A stretch of DNA of 64,000 nt, from contig JACGCM010002784.1 in assembly GCA_014058105.1 (NCBI GenBank), positions 2,170,001 to 2,234,000 on the forward strand, read 5' to 3'. Origin of the DNA: Kingdonia uniflora (taxonomy: Eukaryota; Streptophyta; Magnoliopsida; Ranunculales; Circaeasteraceae). Shown here piece after piece: positions 32,330-45,159 of this stretch. Position numbers and translations under genes: made by a program. The notes under the pieces were generated by a model. The model was not told where the DNA came from, did not search any database, and saw nothing but the letters and a program-made list of their open reading frames with translations. Numbering within the stretch: position 1 is the stretch's first letter; each line of letters starts with the position of its first letter.

Positions 32330-33385
32330 CAAAGCCGCCACCATACTTACTGAACTTTACGAAGGCAATTGCGGTTCCCACACTGTTGGCTGATCCATGA
32401 CTCTCCGAGCAATCACCCAGGGTTTATTCTGGCCTAATATAAAGAAACAAGCCGAATAATATGCGAAGCACTGTGACAAATGCCAATGTCATGCCCATGA
32501 TATCCGATGCCCCTCACAAGAACTCTATTGCAGCCACGCTGCTTGGTCATTCATGCGATGGGCCATTGATCTCGTGGGCCCTTTTCCCAAAGCTTCAGGC
32601 AGCAAAAAACACATTTTAGTCACCACCGATTATTTCATTAAATGGGTCGAGGCCGTGCCTTTATGTCGAACCAGGGAAGAAGAAGTCACAAAGTTCCTCT
32701 GGGAAAATATCATTATACGTTTTGGCTGCCCACATATGACTCGATGCGACAATCGTCTACAGTTCAAAAGGAACAAAGTCTAAAATCTCCTCAAAAGTAC
32801 AATATTATCCCCTCCCCCTCTACCCCTTAATACCCATAAGGAAATGGTCAGGTCAAAGCAATCAATAAAACTATAGTCGATGGTTTTATAAAATACATCG
32901 ACGAGAAGAAGGGTCGGTGGGCCCAAGAATTACAACATATACTTTGGGCCTACCATACTAAACCAAGAAAGGCGACGGGTTGTACTTCTTTCCTCCGGGC
33001 CTATCGTACCAAAGCTATGTTGCCCACTCAATTCGAGGTGCCAACACGCGACCCTGACCTTCCCGATAAAGATAATGAGTTTAAACTTGGATTTAATATG
33101 TTATGGATCGATAAAATCAGAGATCAAGCTATAGCTAACCTCAGACGTTATCAGATCTCTTTCTAGAGGTTGTACAACAAGAGGTTTTGACCAAGAAGCT
33201 TCGATATTGGCGATTTGGTACTTCGACGAGTCACACCCTCTTTAGAGCCTCACAATACCGGTAAGTTGGCCAAATCCTGGGAAGGACCTTATGTCGTATA
33301 CGATAAAACTGATAAATAATCGTATTACCTTATGGCATAAGCTAAGGAGACCCTACCCAATCTTTGAAGCACAATATAGCTAGAG
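32330..33385 (+). pseudogene. Tat-1 integrase (broken)
   Basis: A zinc-binding N-terminus (CDKCQCHAHDIR region), then the core MRWAIDLVGPFPKASGSKKH, ILVTTDYFIKWVEAVPLCRT and FLWENIIIRFGCPHMTRCDN (the second Asp block has lost its glycine), NGQVKAINKTIVDGFIKYID, LWAYHTKPRKATGCTSFL, and a C-terminus LAKSWEGPYVVYDKTD. Stops at 32460, 32782 and 33300 among others. Confidence 0.85.
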
Positions 33386-33486
33386 TCCTATAACAGGCCA
33401 TGGCTATCAATCTTCACAACTGATATAACCACAATATATAATCAATAAACATATTTTTCTCCTTTGAGCTTCATCTCATATCTCTA

Positions 33487-33935
33487 GTGAAATTTTTGAG
33501 TTCGTCAAACCTAAGTATCATGTCAACCCTTCGACCCGACTGATACTTGGGGGTGATTTCAAAGTTTTTCAAGGCTCCAATTTACGTACCTCCAAGTGAT
33601 GCGAATAGTCAATAGACCAGACACTCAAGGATGCATTGGGGCTGACCATATTATGCTTTGTTTAGGATCAAGCCCGCAGATTGAAATACCTGGGAGTGAC
33701 CTTCGAAGTCCAGTGAACTTCTTGAGTTGGTCGAACCTAAGTATCATGTCAACCCTTCGACCCGACTGATACTTGGGGACGACCTCAAAGTTTTTCAAGG
33801 TTCCAATTCGAACACCCCTGTGTGGCATAAATAGTTAACAGACTGGGCACTCAGGGATGCATTGGGGTCACCTACAGTATGCTTCGATCAAGATCAATCT
33901 ACAGATCTAAATACCCAGTGACGACCTCGACGTCC
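33487..33935 (+). repeat. Tandem duplication (about 225 bp x 2) downstream of Tat-1 pol
   Basis: Units at about 33487-33711 and 33712-33935 share blocks such as AACCTAAGTATCATGTCAAC, CCTTCGACCCGACTGATACT, TCAAAGTTTTTCAAGG and GGATGCATTGGGG. They are noncoding. Tandem repeats in this position, between integrase and the 3' LTR, are a known feature of Tat/Ogre elements and can seed satellite DNA. Confidence 0.85.
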
Positions 33936-34299
33936 TACGTACTTCTTGCCTTAATCCATTATTACCCTACAATTTTCAACATTCTCCAGTCTACATATCA
34001 AACATACCAGCAAATTCATTCGAATACACAAATATACCAGTACATATCAAATTGTTGAAAGACAGATATTCAACACAGTCTCAACATACATTACAACCCA
34101 TAATAGTTTATACTGATAACAAAGACCCAATAAGTTTTCCGCTGAAGTTAAACAACTTATACAAGGTTCTCTATAGGTATTGCCACATCTTCCCTACCAA
34201 GGTTCTCTTCTACATTATCGCCCCCAGAACCTTCGCCCACAGGGTCCCCCCCCCCTACATCTTTGCCCACAGGATCCACTTCCATCCCCTCTGTCTTAT

Positions 34300-36241
34300 T
34301 AAAAATCTTCGATAGAGGGCTCCTCTGTTGGAGGATAGAGTTCAAGGGTCTCTGGATAATATCCCAACCCATTCACAAATATCTTCAGGGCTATGGTCAC
34401 GTCACACTCCAGGTCGTACTTTGCCCAAAAACGCGCATGATTGTTTCATAGCTGCTCTTCTTGACTGGCCACCTTTGCCTCTAGTACTGCCACCTTCTCA
34501 TCACAACTAGCAATCGCTGCTTGGGTTTCCTTCGTAGTATCAGAATGAATATGCAATTGTTCTCGTTCTAACTCTCTGATTCGAATCACTAGTGACAGAA
34601 TGGTCCATTTTGCGATCTCACTCCCGTCTCTCGCCTCCTTTAGCCTCCCGTTCGTCACCTTTTACACCCTGGTAAACGATATCATCTAAGCATTCATCTG
34701 TATGAATCATAAATACCTCAACTAGTCAGCAGTTCTCAAAGCATAATTTCAATTTCAATCCTCCAAACACACTTACCAGGTGCCAAACCTTCTCAGCTCG
34801 CCGCCCTGCTTCTTCTGGATTCGCGGCGCAAAGATTCATCATCGACTCTACTATTACTTGAGCATCCTCCTCTTGTTTGACTGAGAGTCGCCTAGCTTCA
34901 GCCAGATCATCTTCTTCAGCCATCTGCTCATGACTCCTCTTTCGACCAGTTATTTTCGATAAGTCGATGGTCGATCCTTCGTTAGTGGCTTTGCCTTTAC
35001 CTTTTCCTTATCTGTACTGCTGCTTCAGGAACAGTCTCGGGCACAGTCGAAAGAGTAAATATGGGCACTCCTCGACGAGCCCTCTGTATAAAACTCGACT
35101 TACGCATCAAATTATTATAATCTATCTCTTCTGCCTCTGCAGAGGTACCTGCCTCCCTCCTCCTCCTCGATGGCCTAGCTGTAACCGGCACGCCCCTCAA
35201 CAACGTGTTCATATTCTTACGTCTTTTTCTTACAATTCCCAGATTCTAAAGTACCTTATTAACCCACTCCTCGCTTTCGTTGATAAGGTCGTCAATATAA
35301 GTCCTTGGGTGCTTTAATGCATTATTGGTAGGCTCTGTAAAATACCAAACTGAAAGTCATAATTCTATTCGAAAAAACAAAACAACATACTGTGACTATC
35401 AACTTATTCATTTCAAACAACCAATTTTTTAGCCTAAATTTTTCCTCCCCCTGCGTATTCTCATACCTCCCCTTTACTACCACCAAGTCTTTAGCCTAAC
35501 CATGTCCAGTCAAACACAAGTCGAATAGCCATGGTTTGTCCAAATGGTACTGGATATGATACATACCTACCTTCTTATTTGCCTTCTTCGAATAGAATGA
35601 CACTGCGTCAAACCATTCGATCGCAAATCTCCCCTCACATCTCAGCTCCACATTCATACCTTCAATCACCCTCATCATCTCATAAAAATTATCGTCCATC
35701 TGGCATGGAGCAACATCTCAGAAGTTCAGTACTTGCATCAATAGCCTTCGAAGAGGTAGTTGTATCCCTAAACGAATCTACCCCCTAAAGGCCATAATTC
35801 CCTCCTGAGGCAAATCCATAAACGAATACTCGGCCCTCAATAGTACCAGAATAATACATTTCTTTACCAACCCGTGTTTTGCATAAATTGGCCCAGCCTC
35901 GCCTTCTCCTGAGCTGCGACCTGCCCCACATATGTTAGCCCCTCATCTGTACCTTCACTACTATCATTATCCTCCTCATTCCCTTCATCCCTCCCATCCC
36001 CTTAAGATTTAACCCCACCTTCTTCACCCCTTTCCTCCCCTTCTTCCTCCTCCTCGTCACTTTCTCTAGCTATATGCGCCCTACGCTAGCTCCTCCTCGA
36101 CGCACCAATATTTGGCTCTACTACAGCCAATAGTACGTCTGTTACAATTTGCAACTCTTTAACATCACTGCTCACCTCTCCTCGACCAGATGTACTCGGC
36201 TCGCTTACTTTATCATCATCCTCATTTATCAGCCTCATCCT
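34300..36241 (-). pseudogene. Tat-1 antisense ORF (aORF), intron-containing, broken
   Basis: Lies between pol and the 3' LTR on the opposite strand. Minus-strand order: a start MRLINEDDDKVSEPSTSGRG (about 36241); an acidic run (ESDEEEEEGEERGEEGG); the conserved core at 35699-35496 (MDDNFYEMMRVIEGMN, AVSFYSKKANKKVGMYHIQY, DKPWLFDLCLTG); a likely intron (about 35373-35333, donor GTATGT, acceptor TTTTACAG); EWVNKVL and LGIVRKRRKNMN; arginine-rich TARPSRRRREAG; two coiled coils (34923-34446); and a C-terminal LGYYPETLELYPPTEEPS. Extra antisense ORFs are known in Tat elements, often with a Pfam 'putative gypsy type transposon' domain; I could not verify that match here. Function unknown. Confidence 0.7.
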
Positions 36242-36394
36242 CGAAGCTCAACGGGTACATATTATACCCTATAGAAGAAGAGTATTGACATTAGCTCAAT
36301 ATATTCAAGTATCAAGTTTTGGTTTCCTACCGTACTATTACATACCCACTCACAATACTGAAGAATCCCCCTATTTACATGCGGGGCAGTTCTT

Positions 36395-36660
36395 CTAGTT
36401 CCCCGAGCAATCTTTGGCAGCGTTTTCAGTTCCACTAGTTGCTCCGCCAGGTCCCACAGTAAAAAAGACTGTTAAGTAACGCTCAGGAAACACCATTGGA
36501 TTACTCTCCACCATTGCACGAACGGCTGCCCGCAGATTACTTCTCCTGGTTCCAGCTCCACCAAGTCTAGCATCGGCACCCTCAAGTCTCGATCCCAAAC
36601 TACTACCTCAGAACCATAAACTTGACATGCACTCATTGATTCTTCTCCTCCAGTTTCTTC
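36395..36660 (-). other. Arginine/alanine-rich antisense frame upstream of Tat-1 aORF
   Basis: The minus-strand frame MGSRLEGADARLGGAGTRRS, NLRAAVRAMVESNPMVFPER is open to a stop at 36395. It may be an upstream exon of the aORF or unrelated. Confidence 0.25.
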
Positions 36661-36913
36661 TGGTAACGTGTGTTCGGAGAGGGTTCCCTTACTGTACTAA
36701 ACAAGGAAGAAGATGAACATTACTTGAGCATTTCCCCCCTAAATAGCCCCTATTTATACCCTGCTTAAGGTGCATTAATTTACTCCTTAATCAGGATTAT
36801 CTTAATTACTCTTCGCGGAACTATCCATATTCACACCAGTCAACTTTTCAACTTCCCATGCCTAATAGCTTTTCTCAATACGCGCCATCTACAATAATTT
36901 CCAAGGCTCTTGT

Positions 36914-36926
36914 TGGGGGGGGTGAA
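36914..36926 (+). other. Tat-1 polypurine tract
   Basis: GGGGGGGGTGAA directly precedes the 3' LTR start TGTAGTAG. Confidence 0.8.
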
Positions 36927-37578
36927 TGTAGTAGCCTACTCGCAACCTTTAAGTACTAGTCGAAGGCTACATCAAAGCCTACTGGAGACTTGAAGCCTAG
37001 CAAGACAACAACGAGTTCCACGAAGCCTTCCGAGAATAATCGAACACTCGAGCACATAATCAATCGAAGTAAGTCGAAGCCGAAGCCAAATACGGTCGGT
37101 CAACATTTACGCCAGAATAACTTTGACCATAGTAATACATGGTCGAAGGTAGACACACTTGGCAGCCAGCTTACTAGACAGAATAGTAGAAATAAGCTGT
37201 TAGACAACAATAGTGTCAGAATCAACTTATCGCACATGACAGTTACCCCAAGGGGTATACATGTAATCTGAACTCACATGGTGACTCACCCCTTTTCTAT
37301 CTCCTATAAATAGATAGGAGGAAACACTATGAAAGGGTTAGAAAAACTTTGCCTAACCCTGTAATCTCCTCTTAACTCGAATAGTCATCTAACTCAATAT
37401 ATATATATTCAAATCCTCACTAGAGGTCATGGAGAACCATATTCATGGACTCCATGCAAGTATGTTAGATCATTAAACTAGTTGTTTATAGTCTTATATA
37501 TTTGCCAAAACCCCTAACCAAAGGTAACCTTTAAGGTATAAGAGCTAAGTTTCCCCTCTGCGAAACCAAGCCTCTACA
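36927..37578 (+). repeat. Tat-1 3' LTR
   Basis: Starts TGTAGTAGCCTACTCGCAA and ends CCAAGCCTCTACA, followed by GTTTA (target copy). It is 40 bp shorter than the 5' LTR, mainly from small deletions around 37340-37410. Confidence 0.9.
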
Positions 37579-37583
37579 GTTTA

Positions 37584-38724
37584 CTTTGATCGGGTCTAGA
37601 TCATATCCATGTCCCATTATTATGGCCGGTAAAAGGTGATTGGATCTAGGTGGTTAGTAAGTCCACAATTAATAACCCAAGGTATTAATCACTTCAACTA
37701 GATAAGATCAACATCAATCTATCTGGGTTGTAGTAGGATCAGAAATGTTATAAAATTTTGGTCCTTACGATTGCATCATGTATTAAATACACAACTACTC
37801 ACTCACCACCAGTCTTAAAACTATGCACGCGCAGGACCTTACGGTGAGTACATAAGCTAGGGTCGGCATTGCTAAAACATTAAGGCATAGTGGTGAGTAA
37901 GTTCGACTAGAGACCTTGAGTGTGTCATAGATAGAACCAGGATACCTAAACTAAGGCATGAAAGTTGAGTCAAGGTGACTTAGCTTACAGCCTGAAGTCA
38001 GGAATTCACTTATCCAAAACCTAGCTTAAAGACTCAGCTCAGTCTTAGGTATTCAACTCGAGTTCGGATCCACGATACGCGAGCCCTAGCTCGGGGTGTA
38101 ACTTGCAACAAAAAGTGAAGCAAAAGTTTTTCGGGCAAACACATGGGGTTGGCACCAGAGTTTGAGTGTTTGGGCTTCAGGAAAAGTTCACATAAACTCA
38201 ATTTGGACTCAAGAGATTATGGATTTGTCCATGGGCCTCGTATGCAGATAATTGAGTCAGACCCAAGAGCTATCAGGTCCAAGACCGATGCGCTCGGGTT
38301 TGCCATTTGAATCTCGATCAAGCTCCAAACTCGGATAAAACTAAGGTCGGACTTGGGTATGGTTTTGGTGGGTTAAATTAGCGGGCTTGACCTGGACCAG
38401 TCGGCATAAGCCTGCTGGATCAGGTTTACAGTACTTGACCTATCTCGGGTTAAAGACCGAACTCATTTCAAAATTTAAGCCAAATTTTAAGTTGTTGGGT
38501 CTGTTCAAGGCCCCGAACTGGACTTGGTGTCACTCGGTTTCATCCGGGCTTTCAGGCCCCGTGACAAATGTGTGAGATCTACCTAGCACCCGAGCTGGGC
38601 TTAACCTCATAAAAAACATGTAGATAGTTAAAATAAAGGTTAAGCATGCAAAATTTGTAGAAAACAAAAATTAAACTATACTAAAGCGTACAAACCTATA
38701 GATCTAAGCATGAATACTAAAAGA
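37584..38724. other. No gene recognised
   Basis: Less AT-rich than its surroundings, with many glycine/proline-type codons in all frames but no recognisable domain. It is probably old repeat sequence. Confidence 0.4.
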
Positions 38725-39150
38725 TGCTGAAAGTCAACTATGACTCTTTTAGAGACATTCTAGAAGCTTCCAGATCATTTAAGATTATCTTTACTAGAAT
38801 CACATTCTAGAGACATGTATAATCTGGTATATTCTATTAGGTAATGGTCCAGTATTCTAAATATTTCTTCTTTATAGAACTATCTATCTTCTATAATGCT
38901 CTTCCCCTAGTTACAAGTATAATCTTGAACACTCATATGTGAACTGTAAATAGGAGAGATTTATATAGTTTAAAGTAGGAAAGTTGAGTAAGTTGTAATC
39001 TTCTCTTAAGTAAAAAAATTAAGTATATCTTTCTAGCTTTAGTGTTCTTCTCCTTATCAAGTTGTCTTCTCTCTTTCTCTTCCCTAGTATGAGTGTGAGT
39101 ATCTGCTTGAGTTCATCAAGTAAGGGGTCGCTTCCATGCACAACTCTGCA
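38725..39150 (+). repeat. Copia-like 5' LTR
   Basis: Begins TGCTGAAAGTCAACTATGAC and ends CACAACTCTGCA, followed after 3 nt by a PBS TGGTATCAGAGC (39154-39165). It contains AGAGATTTATATAGTT as a TATA-like element and a pyrimidine-rich 3' part. No matching 3' LTR is seen in the window. Confidence 0.7.
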
Positions 39151-39153
39151 AAG

Positions 39154-39165
39154 TGGTATCAGAGC
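39154..39165 (+). other. Primer binding site, tRNA-iMet type
   Basis: TGGTATCAGAGC, three bases after the LTR end. Confidence 0.8.
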
Positions 39166-39203
39166 AAGTCAGTTTGGGATAGTCCATTGAGAGTAGTGCA
39201 ATA

Positions 39204-39480
39204 TGGTGAGGCCAATTGATTTGGAACCAAACTTCTTAACAGGGAAAAACATTAAGTAATCATACTAAGCACATGGCAGATCTAGCAAACATGACATAAG
39301 ACCTTGAGAAACACAGCAACAAAAACTATGACTATTAGCGATCATGTATTAAGTCAAACATATAAGGCTAAGATCTTTATGATGTCGTTGGTGGTAGTGA
39401 GATTACTATACCCGAGAATGTAGAGGCATTGTGAAAATGGCGAATTAAGTCATTTATCAAAAGAAAAACTAAACAAAGAT
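39204..39480 (+). pseudogene. Copia gag stub
   Basis: Downstream of the PBS, broken frames read MVRPIDLEPNFLTGKN and then DLYDVVGGSEITIPENVEAL-stop-KWRIKSFI. This matches the Copia gag layout in which a 'W..V..G' segment precedes a lysine-rich helix. The element stops making sense after about 39480, so it is truncated. Confidence 0.5.
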
Positions 39481-40823
39481 TATTCAACGTGGATGACTTA
39501 TATGTAGGACTACAACTTGGGTAGGTTTTACTTAACCAACCCGAATTTGGTTGATCATGGTCACAAAAATTATATGCCCAACCCGAATGAAGCCTAAATA
39601 TTTTTGGGTTGGTCATGGTCAGAGGCTTTTCTCAACCCGAACTCAAAAAGGGTATAATCAGTATTTAATACATATCTCGGTTTTACTTGGGGTTATAGCT
39701 TAAGTAACTTTATAGCCTCTATTTTATAGCAGCACTACATGGGGAGTACCCATCTTCTCGCAACACCCACTAGGGGATAACATGGTCCTGGAATATAATA
39801 AGCTTAGAACTATGTTGTTCCTTTCTCACTAGACCAACTACTGACAATGAGGCCTAGCCCTTACAAAGGAAGGTCCAGACTCTGCCTGAATAAGGAAAGT
39901 CCCGACCCAAAATAGTTACAAATTTTCCCCTTAGAAGGGTACTCAAAGAGAGCTTGGTAAGATAACCCCACATGTAGATTCTGATAAGAAAGGCTCAAGT
40001 AGGGGACGCAAATCCCGAAGTCATAGTTTATCTCCTTAAATATTCCTCTCCTCTCTAAATAATCTCCAACATGCTCCATCAAACAACCAAAAGACCTCAT
40101 TCACAAATCAAAGAACCGACGCCGATCCCTAGCGTGTCTCGACCCCACTTGGAGGCATACTACTACGGTAGCAGAAATTTATTGAAGTAGAAATTCCAGT
40201 GCATCAAACACCATATATAACTTTAGTCGTTTACATGGGTTCAGTGGCACTATTGTAAGTCTGGCCTTGAGTGCATTCATTATCCTTAGGATTGTCCCCA
40301 TTTGCTCATCTTTTTAGCAAAATTTTACCTTTTTCTTATCTTGGTTAGCAGGGGGTATATAGCTTATGCCAACCCTAGTATGAACCTTCTCGTGTAGAAT
40401 ATGATCTGCCTATGGATGATTTAAGCTCATTAGTTTCGTAGTGGTGTCATCATGACTATGATCATCACTTAATCTCTATCAGCATCCATTTCTTCTATGT
40501 CAACGGAATATCCTTGGAATCACCCCGAGTTACTATAAATGCACAATTCAACGCGATCATTCGTAAATGGTAATCCTGATATAGCTATAAAACCAACCGC
40601 AATACTTTGTCATATCCCCATCTCATTTTGGATTTAGCAACTATTTTATTAACTTTATCATCCACAAATGTAGATAATCGGGTAGAAGAGCGCGACCACG
40701 AATCTCATGTAAGTGGAGACCACTTTTTTGTACCCCAAAAGACATTATAATGATGTAAAACACAACGAGTAATGTCCAGAAGGCTATTTTCTCTCAATTA
40801 GCTCTCTTCATTTTGATTTGGTT
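39481..40823. other. No gene recognised
   Basis: Mixed sequence with no supported coding. A duplicated phrase (AACCCGAAT.. and GGTTG(A/G)TCATGGTCA) occurs at 39535-39640. Confidence 0.4.
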
Positions 40824-40828
40824 ATAAC

Positions 40829-41313
40829 TGTAAGGAGTTACTCCTGGTAAAGAACTCAAGCATTGATCATGACCTCTTTACAAAGAGTACGATTTCATAA
40901 TCACACGACATCATTAAAGAAGCCATTACAGAAAAGAAGAATCATATCATTGCACAACCGTTATGAAGACTAGACTCATCAAAACTAGTTTGCAACGTAC
41001 ATCATTAAGAGTATATGATGGTTATTTAACAGTCACAATAGGATACCTATAAATGGGACCAAAGAGAGACAGATAGGGGATGGATTTTTCAATCTAGGAA
41101 GTCTATACTAAACTATTCAGAACACTCGTTGTAATAGGTAGCCATCCAATCAATAAGATCACTACTTCTAAATCCTCAAGAGAAGTTATGGTTTTTACCT
41201 ATTCAGAGGTTTCATGCTAATACTTATGTGTTGGTGATTATTTGATATTGCTAGCATTCTGATCATATTTGGTATGAGATACGAAGTTCGAGATCAAAAT
41301 TTAAGCTCATACA
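40829..41313 (+). repeat. Tat-2 5' LTR
   Basis: 485 bp, TGTAAGGAGTTACTCCTGG to TTTAAGCTCATACA (TGTA...TACA ends). A TATA box (GGATACCTATAAATGGGACC) lies at about 41042. Its first 260 bp match 59058-59315. Confidence 0.85.
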
Positions 41314-41315
41314 TT

Positions 41316-41332
41316 TGATGTCATTTGTGGGA
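41316..41332 (+). other. Tat-2 primer binding site
   Basis: TGATGTCATTTGTGGGA, two bases after the LTR. It is a decayed version of the Tat-type TGGTGTCGTTTGTGGGA. Confidence 0.7.
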
Positions 41333-41409
41333 AACAACATAATTAGCCATAGTTCTTGAAATACGACAGGTACTGACTCTTATCATTAAATGCCGAATCC
41401 CAGTCAGAA

Positions 41410-42547
41410 TCCCCCGATTGTGTAGACAGAAGGAATAAGCGCGGGAGATAATCAAATGGCAGAATTATGTGCTACGCTTAACTCCAAGACAGAAGGGCAA
41501 AAGGTTATAGAACAATAACTAGCAGAAGTACGAGAGGCGTTGGAAATTCTTCAGGGACAACAAATGACAGCATAAAAGAACAAAGAGGTATATCCCACTA
41601 CATTAAGAATTTTAGCTCAAAATAGAATATGACCTCATAAAGGTATCAGCCAGAGAGTTGATATTCGACCTGATCAAAACTAGCGTGGACCTAAGATAAT
41701 TCTGGAACTTACTATCCAACAGGAGCTTAATAAAGTTCCTACTGACCTCTAACAGATGAAAGACGTACAAAGGATAAGGACACGAATTACTATGTGCGAA
41801 AGGCTCAGTGAGGGAAGTGGAAATCACAACCCTAGGGAGCGACGCTTCCAACGTCACATAATCATAGCTCGATAGTTTATTAATCAAGAGAATATGGACA
41901 AGCGCATTAAAGAGCTTTTGGAACCCCAAACACGTGCAAGTAAAAGCATCTTAAGCAGACTACAAAAGAGCCCGATAGCACAAAAACTGTTAGACAGTAA
42001 AGTGCTACCCAGTTTTCATACGCTAAAGATTCGAAAATACAAGGGGACTGATCTCGTTGAACACGTTCATAAATTCCAAGACTCTTTGGGGTTTCATTCG
42101 ACTTTAAACCATGTTTTGTGCCGTCTATTCCCCACAAGTCTCTAGGATGGGCCTTTACAATGGTTCCAATCATTAGAAGAAGGGTCGATTCATTCTTTCA
42201 GCCAATTACGAGAACTCTTTGTTAAAAACTATTCACACAACATGAATAAAGAAGAGAATCTTTACTCCCTTATCAGTCATAAACAAATACTGGAGGAGAA
42301 GCTCAAAGTATTCACCAAGAAATTTATGGATCTTGCAAGGAAGGTGGATAGTCTGGACAAAAAAATTACAGTTTTGTCCTTTACAAATCCTCTACTCATA
42401 GAAAGTAGAGCAAATGAACATCTTATATTGAACAAACCAATAACTTTGGAAGATATGGTCAAAAAGGTGAACAGTTACATCGATCTCAAAAGAATAATGA
42501 TCGAGAGACAGAAGCCGCTAAAGTCAATCCTTACAATAAAAGGATAG
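41410..42547 (+). pseudogene. Tat-2 gag (broken)
   Basis: Frames include a coiled N-terminus (AEVREALEILQGQQMTA, about 41520-41575), the pre-capsid part MDKRIKELLEPQTRASKSIL, VLPSFHTLKIRKYKGTDLVE and HVHKFQDSLGFHS. After a shift at 42145 come GPLQWFQSLEEGSIHSFSQL, RELFVKNYSHN, then EENLYSLISHKQILEEKLKV and DMVKKVNSYIDLKRIMIERQ. The 'W...L..GSI.SF..L...F' and 'SYIDLKR' signatures match Tat gag and parallel Tat-1. Confidence 0.8.
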
Positions 42548-43084
42548 CACATATAATAAGAATTCTAACATACTACATATACTGGATTGGATAGAAAGTG
42601 ATCTAAATCTGAAGAGGATCGACCTTGAAAGGGGAGCGATCTTCCAAAGCCTTGCCTTCCAAGATTAATAGCTAAATTGGTTGGCATATACCCCACACTT
42701 CATAAAGATAAGTTCTTTAGAAATGCCCTACCCCTCCTGCCCACCGAGGGGAAGCCGTACTGTAAACACCACAAGGTTAGACATCATGATACGGAATAAT
42801 ACTATGCCCTACAAAGATTCATGGAGTACATACTCAAGGATAGTAGATTGCATTAATATATTATCGATTTGGAGAGTTATAGAATGGGAGCTATAAAACT
42901 GATAATAAGGCTGTCCAGATCTAGGAAGGAACTGAGGAGAAGTACATCTATCATCTTCGCTTCAACTACTTTACCGAGACACACAAAATAAATAGATCAG
43001 TCATATTTAAAAGACGTCGGCTCATTCAATGTCACAATTTGTCCATGGTAATAAAAAAAACTTGATTGCTTCCAAAATTTAATA

Positions 43085-43465
43085 ACAGGAGAGCATGGAT
43101 CTCCTTCGAACATTGTGATGTCAACCATGACAAGTTCCCTCATCATGATGTACTAGTTATTATGTTAAAAATGAAAAATATCGTAATACACAGAACTTTA
43201 TTAAAGTACTTTTTTAGAGTATAATCGAATAGATGGGACTAACAGATCAGGTTGAAGCTAGTGATATAAATATCAGTGGCTTTAATAGATCTAAAGAGGT
43301 GTAAGTATGCAAAATATACCTTCCATCATAACAGGACCAACAATGATAGACATGGCATTTTATATGGTAAATACGAAGTTCAGATATTTGGGAATCATGA
43401 GACGTTGTTGGCTGCACAATATCAAGGTCATTTCCTATACTTATTACTTTGTATTACGATTTGAT
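43085..43465 (+). pseudogene. Tat-2 protease region (active site lost)
   Basis: ISFEHCDVNHDKFPHHDVLV, IMLKMKNIVIHRTLLKYFFR corresponds to the strand leading into the protease active site, but where DTGS should follow 'HR.L(V)' the sequence reads LKYFF. Degraded. Confidence 0.5.
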
Positions 43466-43849
43466 TAGAATAGAGGGATATATGAACTTAAAGGCAGACA
43501 AAAGTTAGCTCGATCTTGCAAAAATATTATGACTATTATCACAGACACTTTTGAGCAGTTCAAAGCATAGCAATTATAGAAAACCAAACCTATAAGGAAC
43601 CAACAATCATACGCAGAAGTCACAGAGTACATCGAGATCAATGAGACAGGAGGAGGAACATATATTGGAACTTGCTTACCGGTGATAGAGCGCAAAGTAC
43701 TTGTCAAATTCATAAATAAAAATAATGATGCATTCACTTGGACATTATAAGAAACGTCAGGTGTCGATCACACTTTAGTTTGCCATAAACTTTGCTTAAA
43801 AGACAAGGTTGTGGTGGTTAAACAAAAATAGAGAACGTTTGCACCCCGA

Positions 43850-45080
43850 CTCTGGGTATAAGATACCAAGGAGATCGATAAGCTTATCAAAGTTAGGATA
43901 ATCAGAAAGGCAAATTACCCAGATTAAATTTCAAACATTGCTGCAGTTCCAAAGAAAAATGGCAAGATCAAAGTTTGTATGGATTTCACCGATCTAAATA
44001 AATACACTCTGAAAGAAAGTTTTCCTCTTCCTATAATCAATCATTTGTTGGATTCAACCGCGGGGTATAAACTTCTGTCCATGATGGATACTGCCTCGAG
44101 TTATAATTAGATTCCACTCCTACCCGAAGATCAAAAGAAAATAGCATTCATCACCGAATACTGATTATATTGTCATAAAGTCATGCCTTTCAGACTTAAG
44201 AATGCTGGAGCAACTTATCAAAGATTAATGACCCAAATGTTCGAAGATCATCTCGGGAAAATAATGGAAGTTTATATCGATGATATGCTATGTAAAAGCC
44301 TCAAGAAAGAAGATCACCTTGCTGACCTTCACACAATTTTTGAAATCCTTCGATCATACAGGATGAAACTCAACCCCGATAAATATCAGTTTTGAGTCCA
44401 ATCAGGAAAAAAATTAGGGTACTTAATCAGCAAGAAGGGAATTGAAGCTGACCCTGACAGCATTCGAGCCCTATTGTTAATGCCATCACTAAAAACAAAG
44501 AAAGATGTACAAAAATTAGGTTAAATTGCAGCAATTAACAGATTTGTATCAAAATCATCAGATCGATGTAGATGGTTATTTAGCCTATTGTGCGAAGGGA
44601 CACGAAGAGGTAAGAATAAGAAATATCCAAAGATCGAGTGGAGTAACGAGTACAAATTAACATTTTAGAACTATAAAAGTTATTTGGGAAAACCTCCCAT
44701 CATGAGTACCCCCATCGAAGGTGAAGAACTTACAGTATACCTTTCCATTACAAAAAACACACTCAGTTTGGTGCACATCCGACTTGATGAAAAAATATAA
44801 AAGCTCATATATTATATCAATAAGATTACTCCAGTAAAAACATGGTAAACCAAGATCAAAAAGCTACTCCTTACTCTCGTTTATACCGTACAAAAATTAA
44901 AATAGTATTTCAAGCTCATTCGATTCGCGTAATGATGAATTACCCCCTTCGCGAGGTCTTGTCAAAGAAAGTAAAAATCAAAAAGAGTACAGCAGTAATA
45001 TGTTAGCTTAGGGGAGTACAATATACGCTTTGAATAAAGACATTCAGAAAAGGGGTAGGCGATAGCTGATTTCTTAGCAT
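43850..45080 (+). pseudogene. Tat-2 reverse transcriptase and first RNase H (broken)
   Basis: VPKKNGKIKVCMDFTDLNKY, KESFPLPIINHLLDSTAGYK and LLSMMDTASSYN, then VMPFRLKNAGATYQRLMTQM and KIMEVYIDDMLCKSLKKEDH (catalytic YIDD intact), YRMKLNPDKYQF and GYLISKKGIEADPDSIRALL. RNase H remnants continue to about 45080. Stops at 43926, 44110, 44162 and 44395 break it. Confidence 0.85.
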
Positions 45081-45159
45081 ATTTTCCAGTTAAATACCCA
45101 GATTGCGAAGAAGATGACACCAACCTTGTTGAAAAATTGTTCAAAGAAAAGGCAGATTG

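Larger units (their letters stand above)
27037..37578 (+). mobile_element. Tat-lineage Ty3/gypsy retrotransposon (Tat-1), 10.5 kb
   Basis: Plus-strand element with a 692-bp 5' LTR and a 652-bp 3' LTR. Its PBS starts TGGCACCGTCTGT 2 nt after the 5' LTR, and its PPT is GGGGGGGGTGAA against the 3' LTR. The 5-bp flanks are TTTTA and GTTTA (one mismatch). Order: gag, protease, RT, RNase H, a second RNase H of archaeal type (a marker of the Tat clade), integrase, a tandem duplication, then an ORF in antisense orientation. Numerous stops show it is inactive. Confidence 0.9.
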
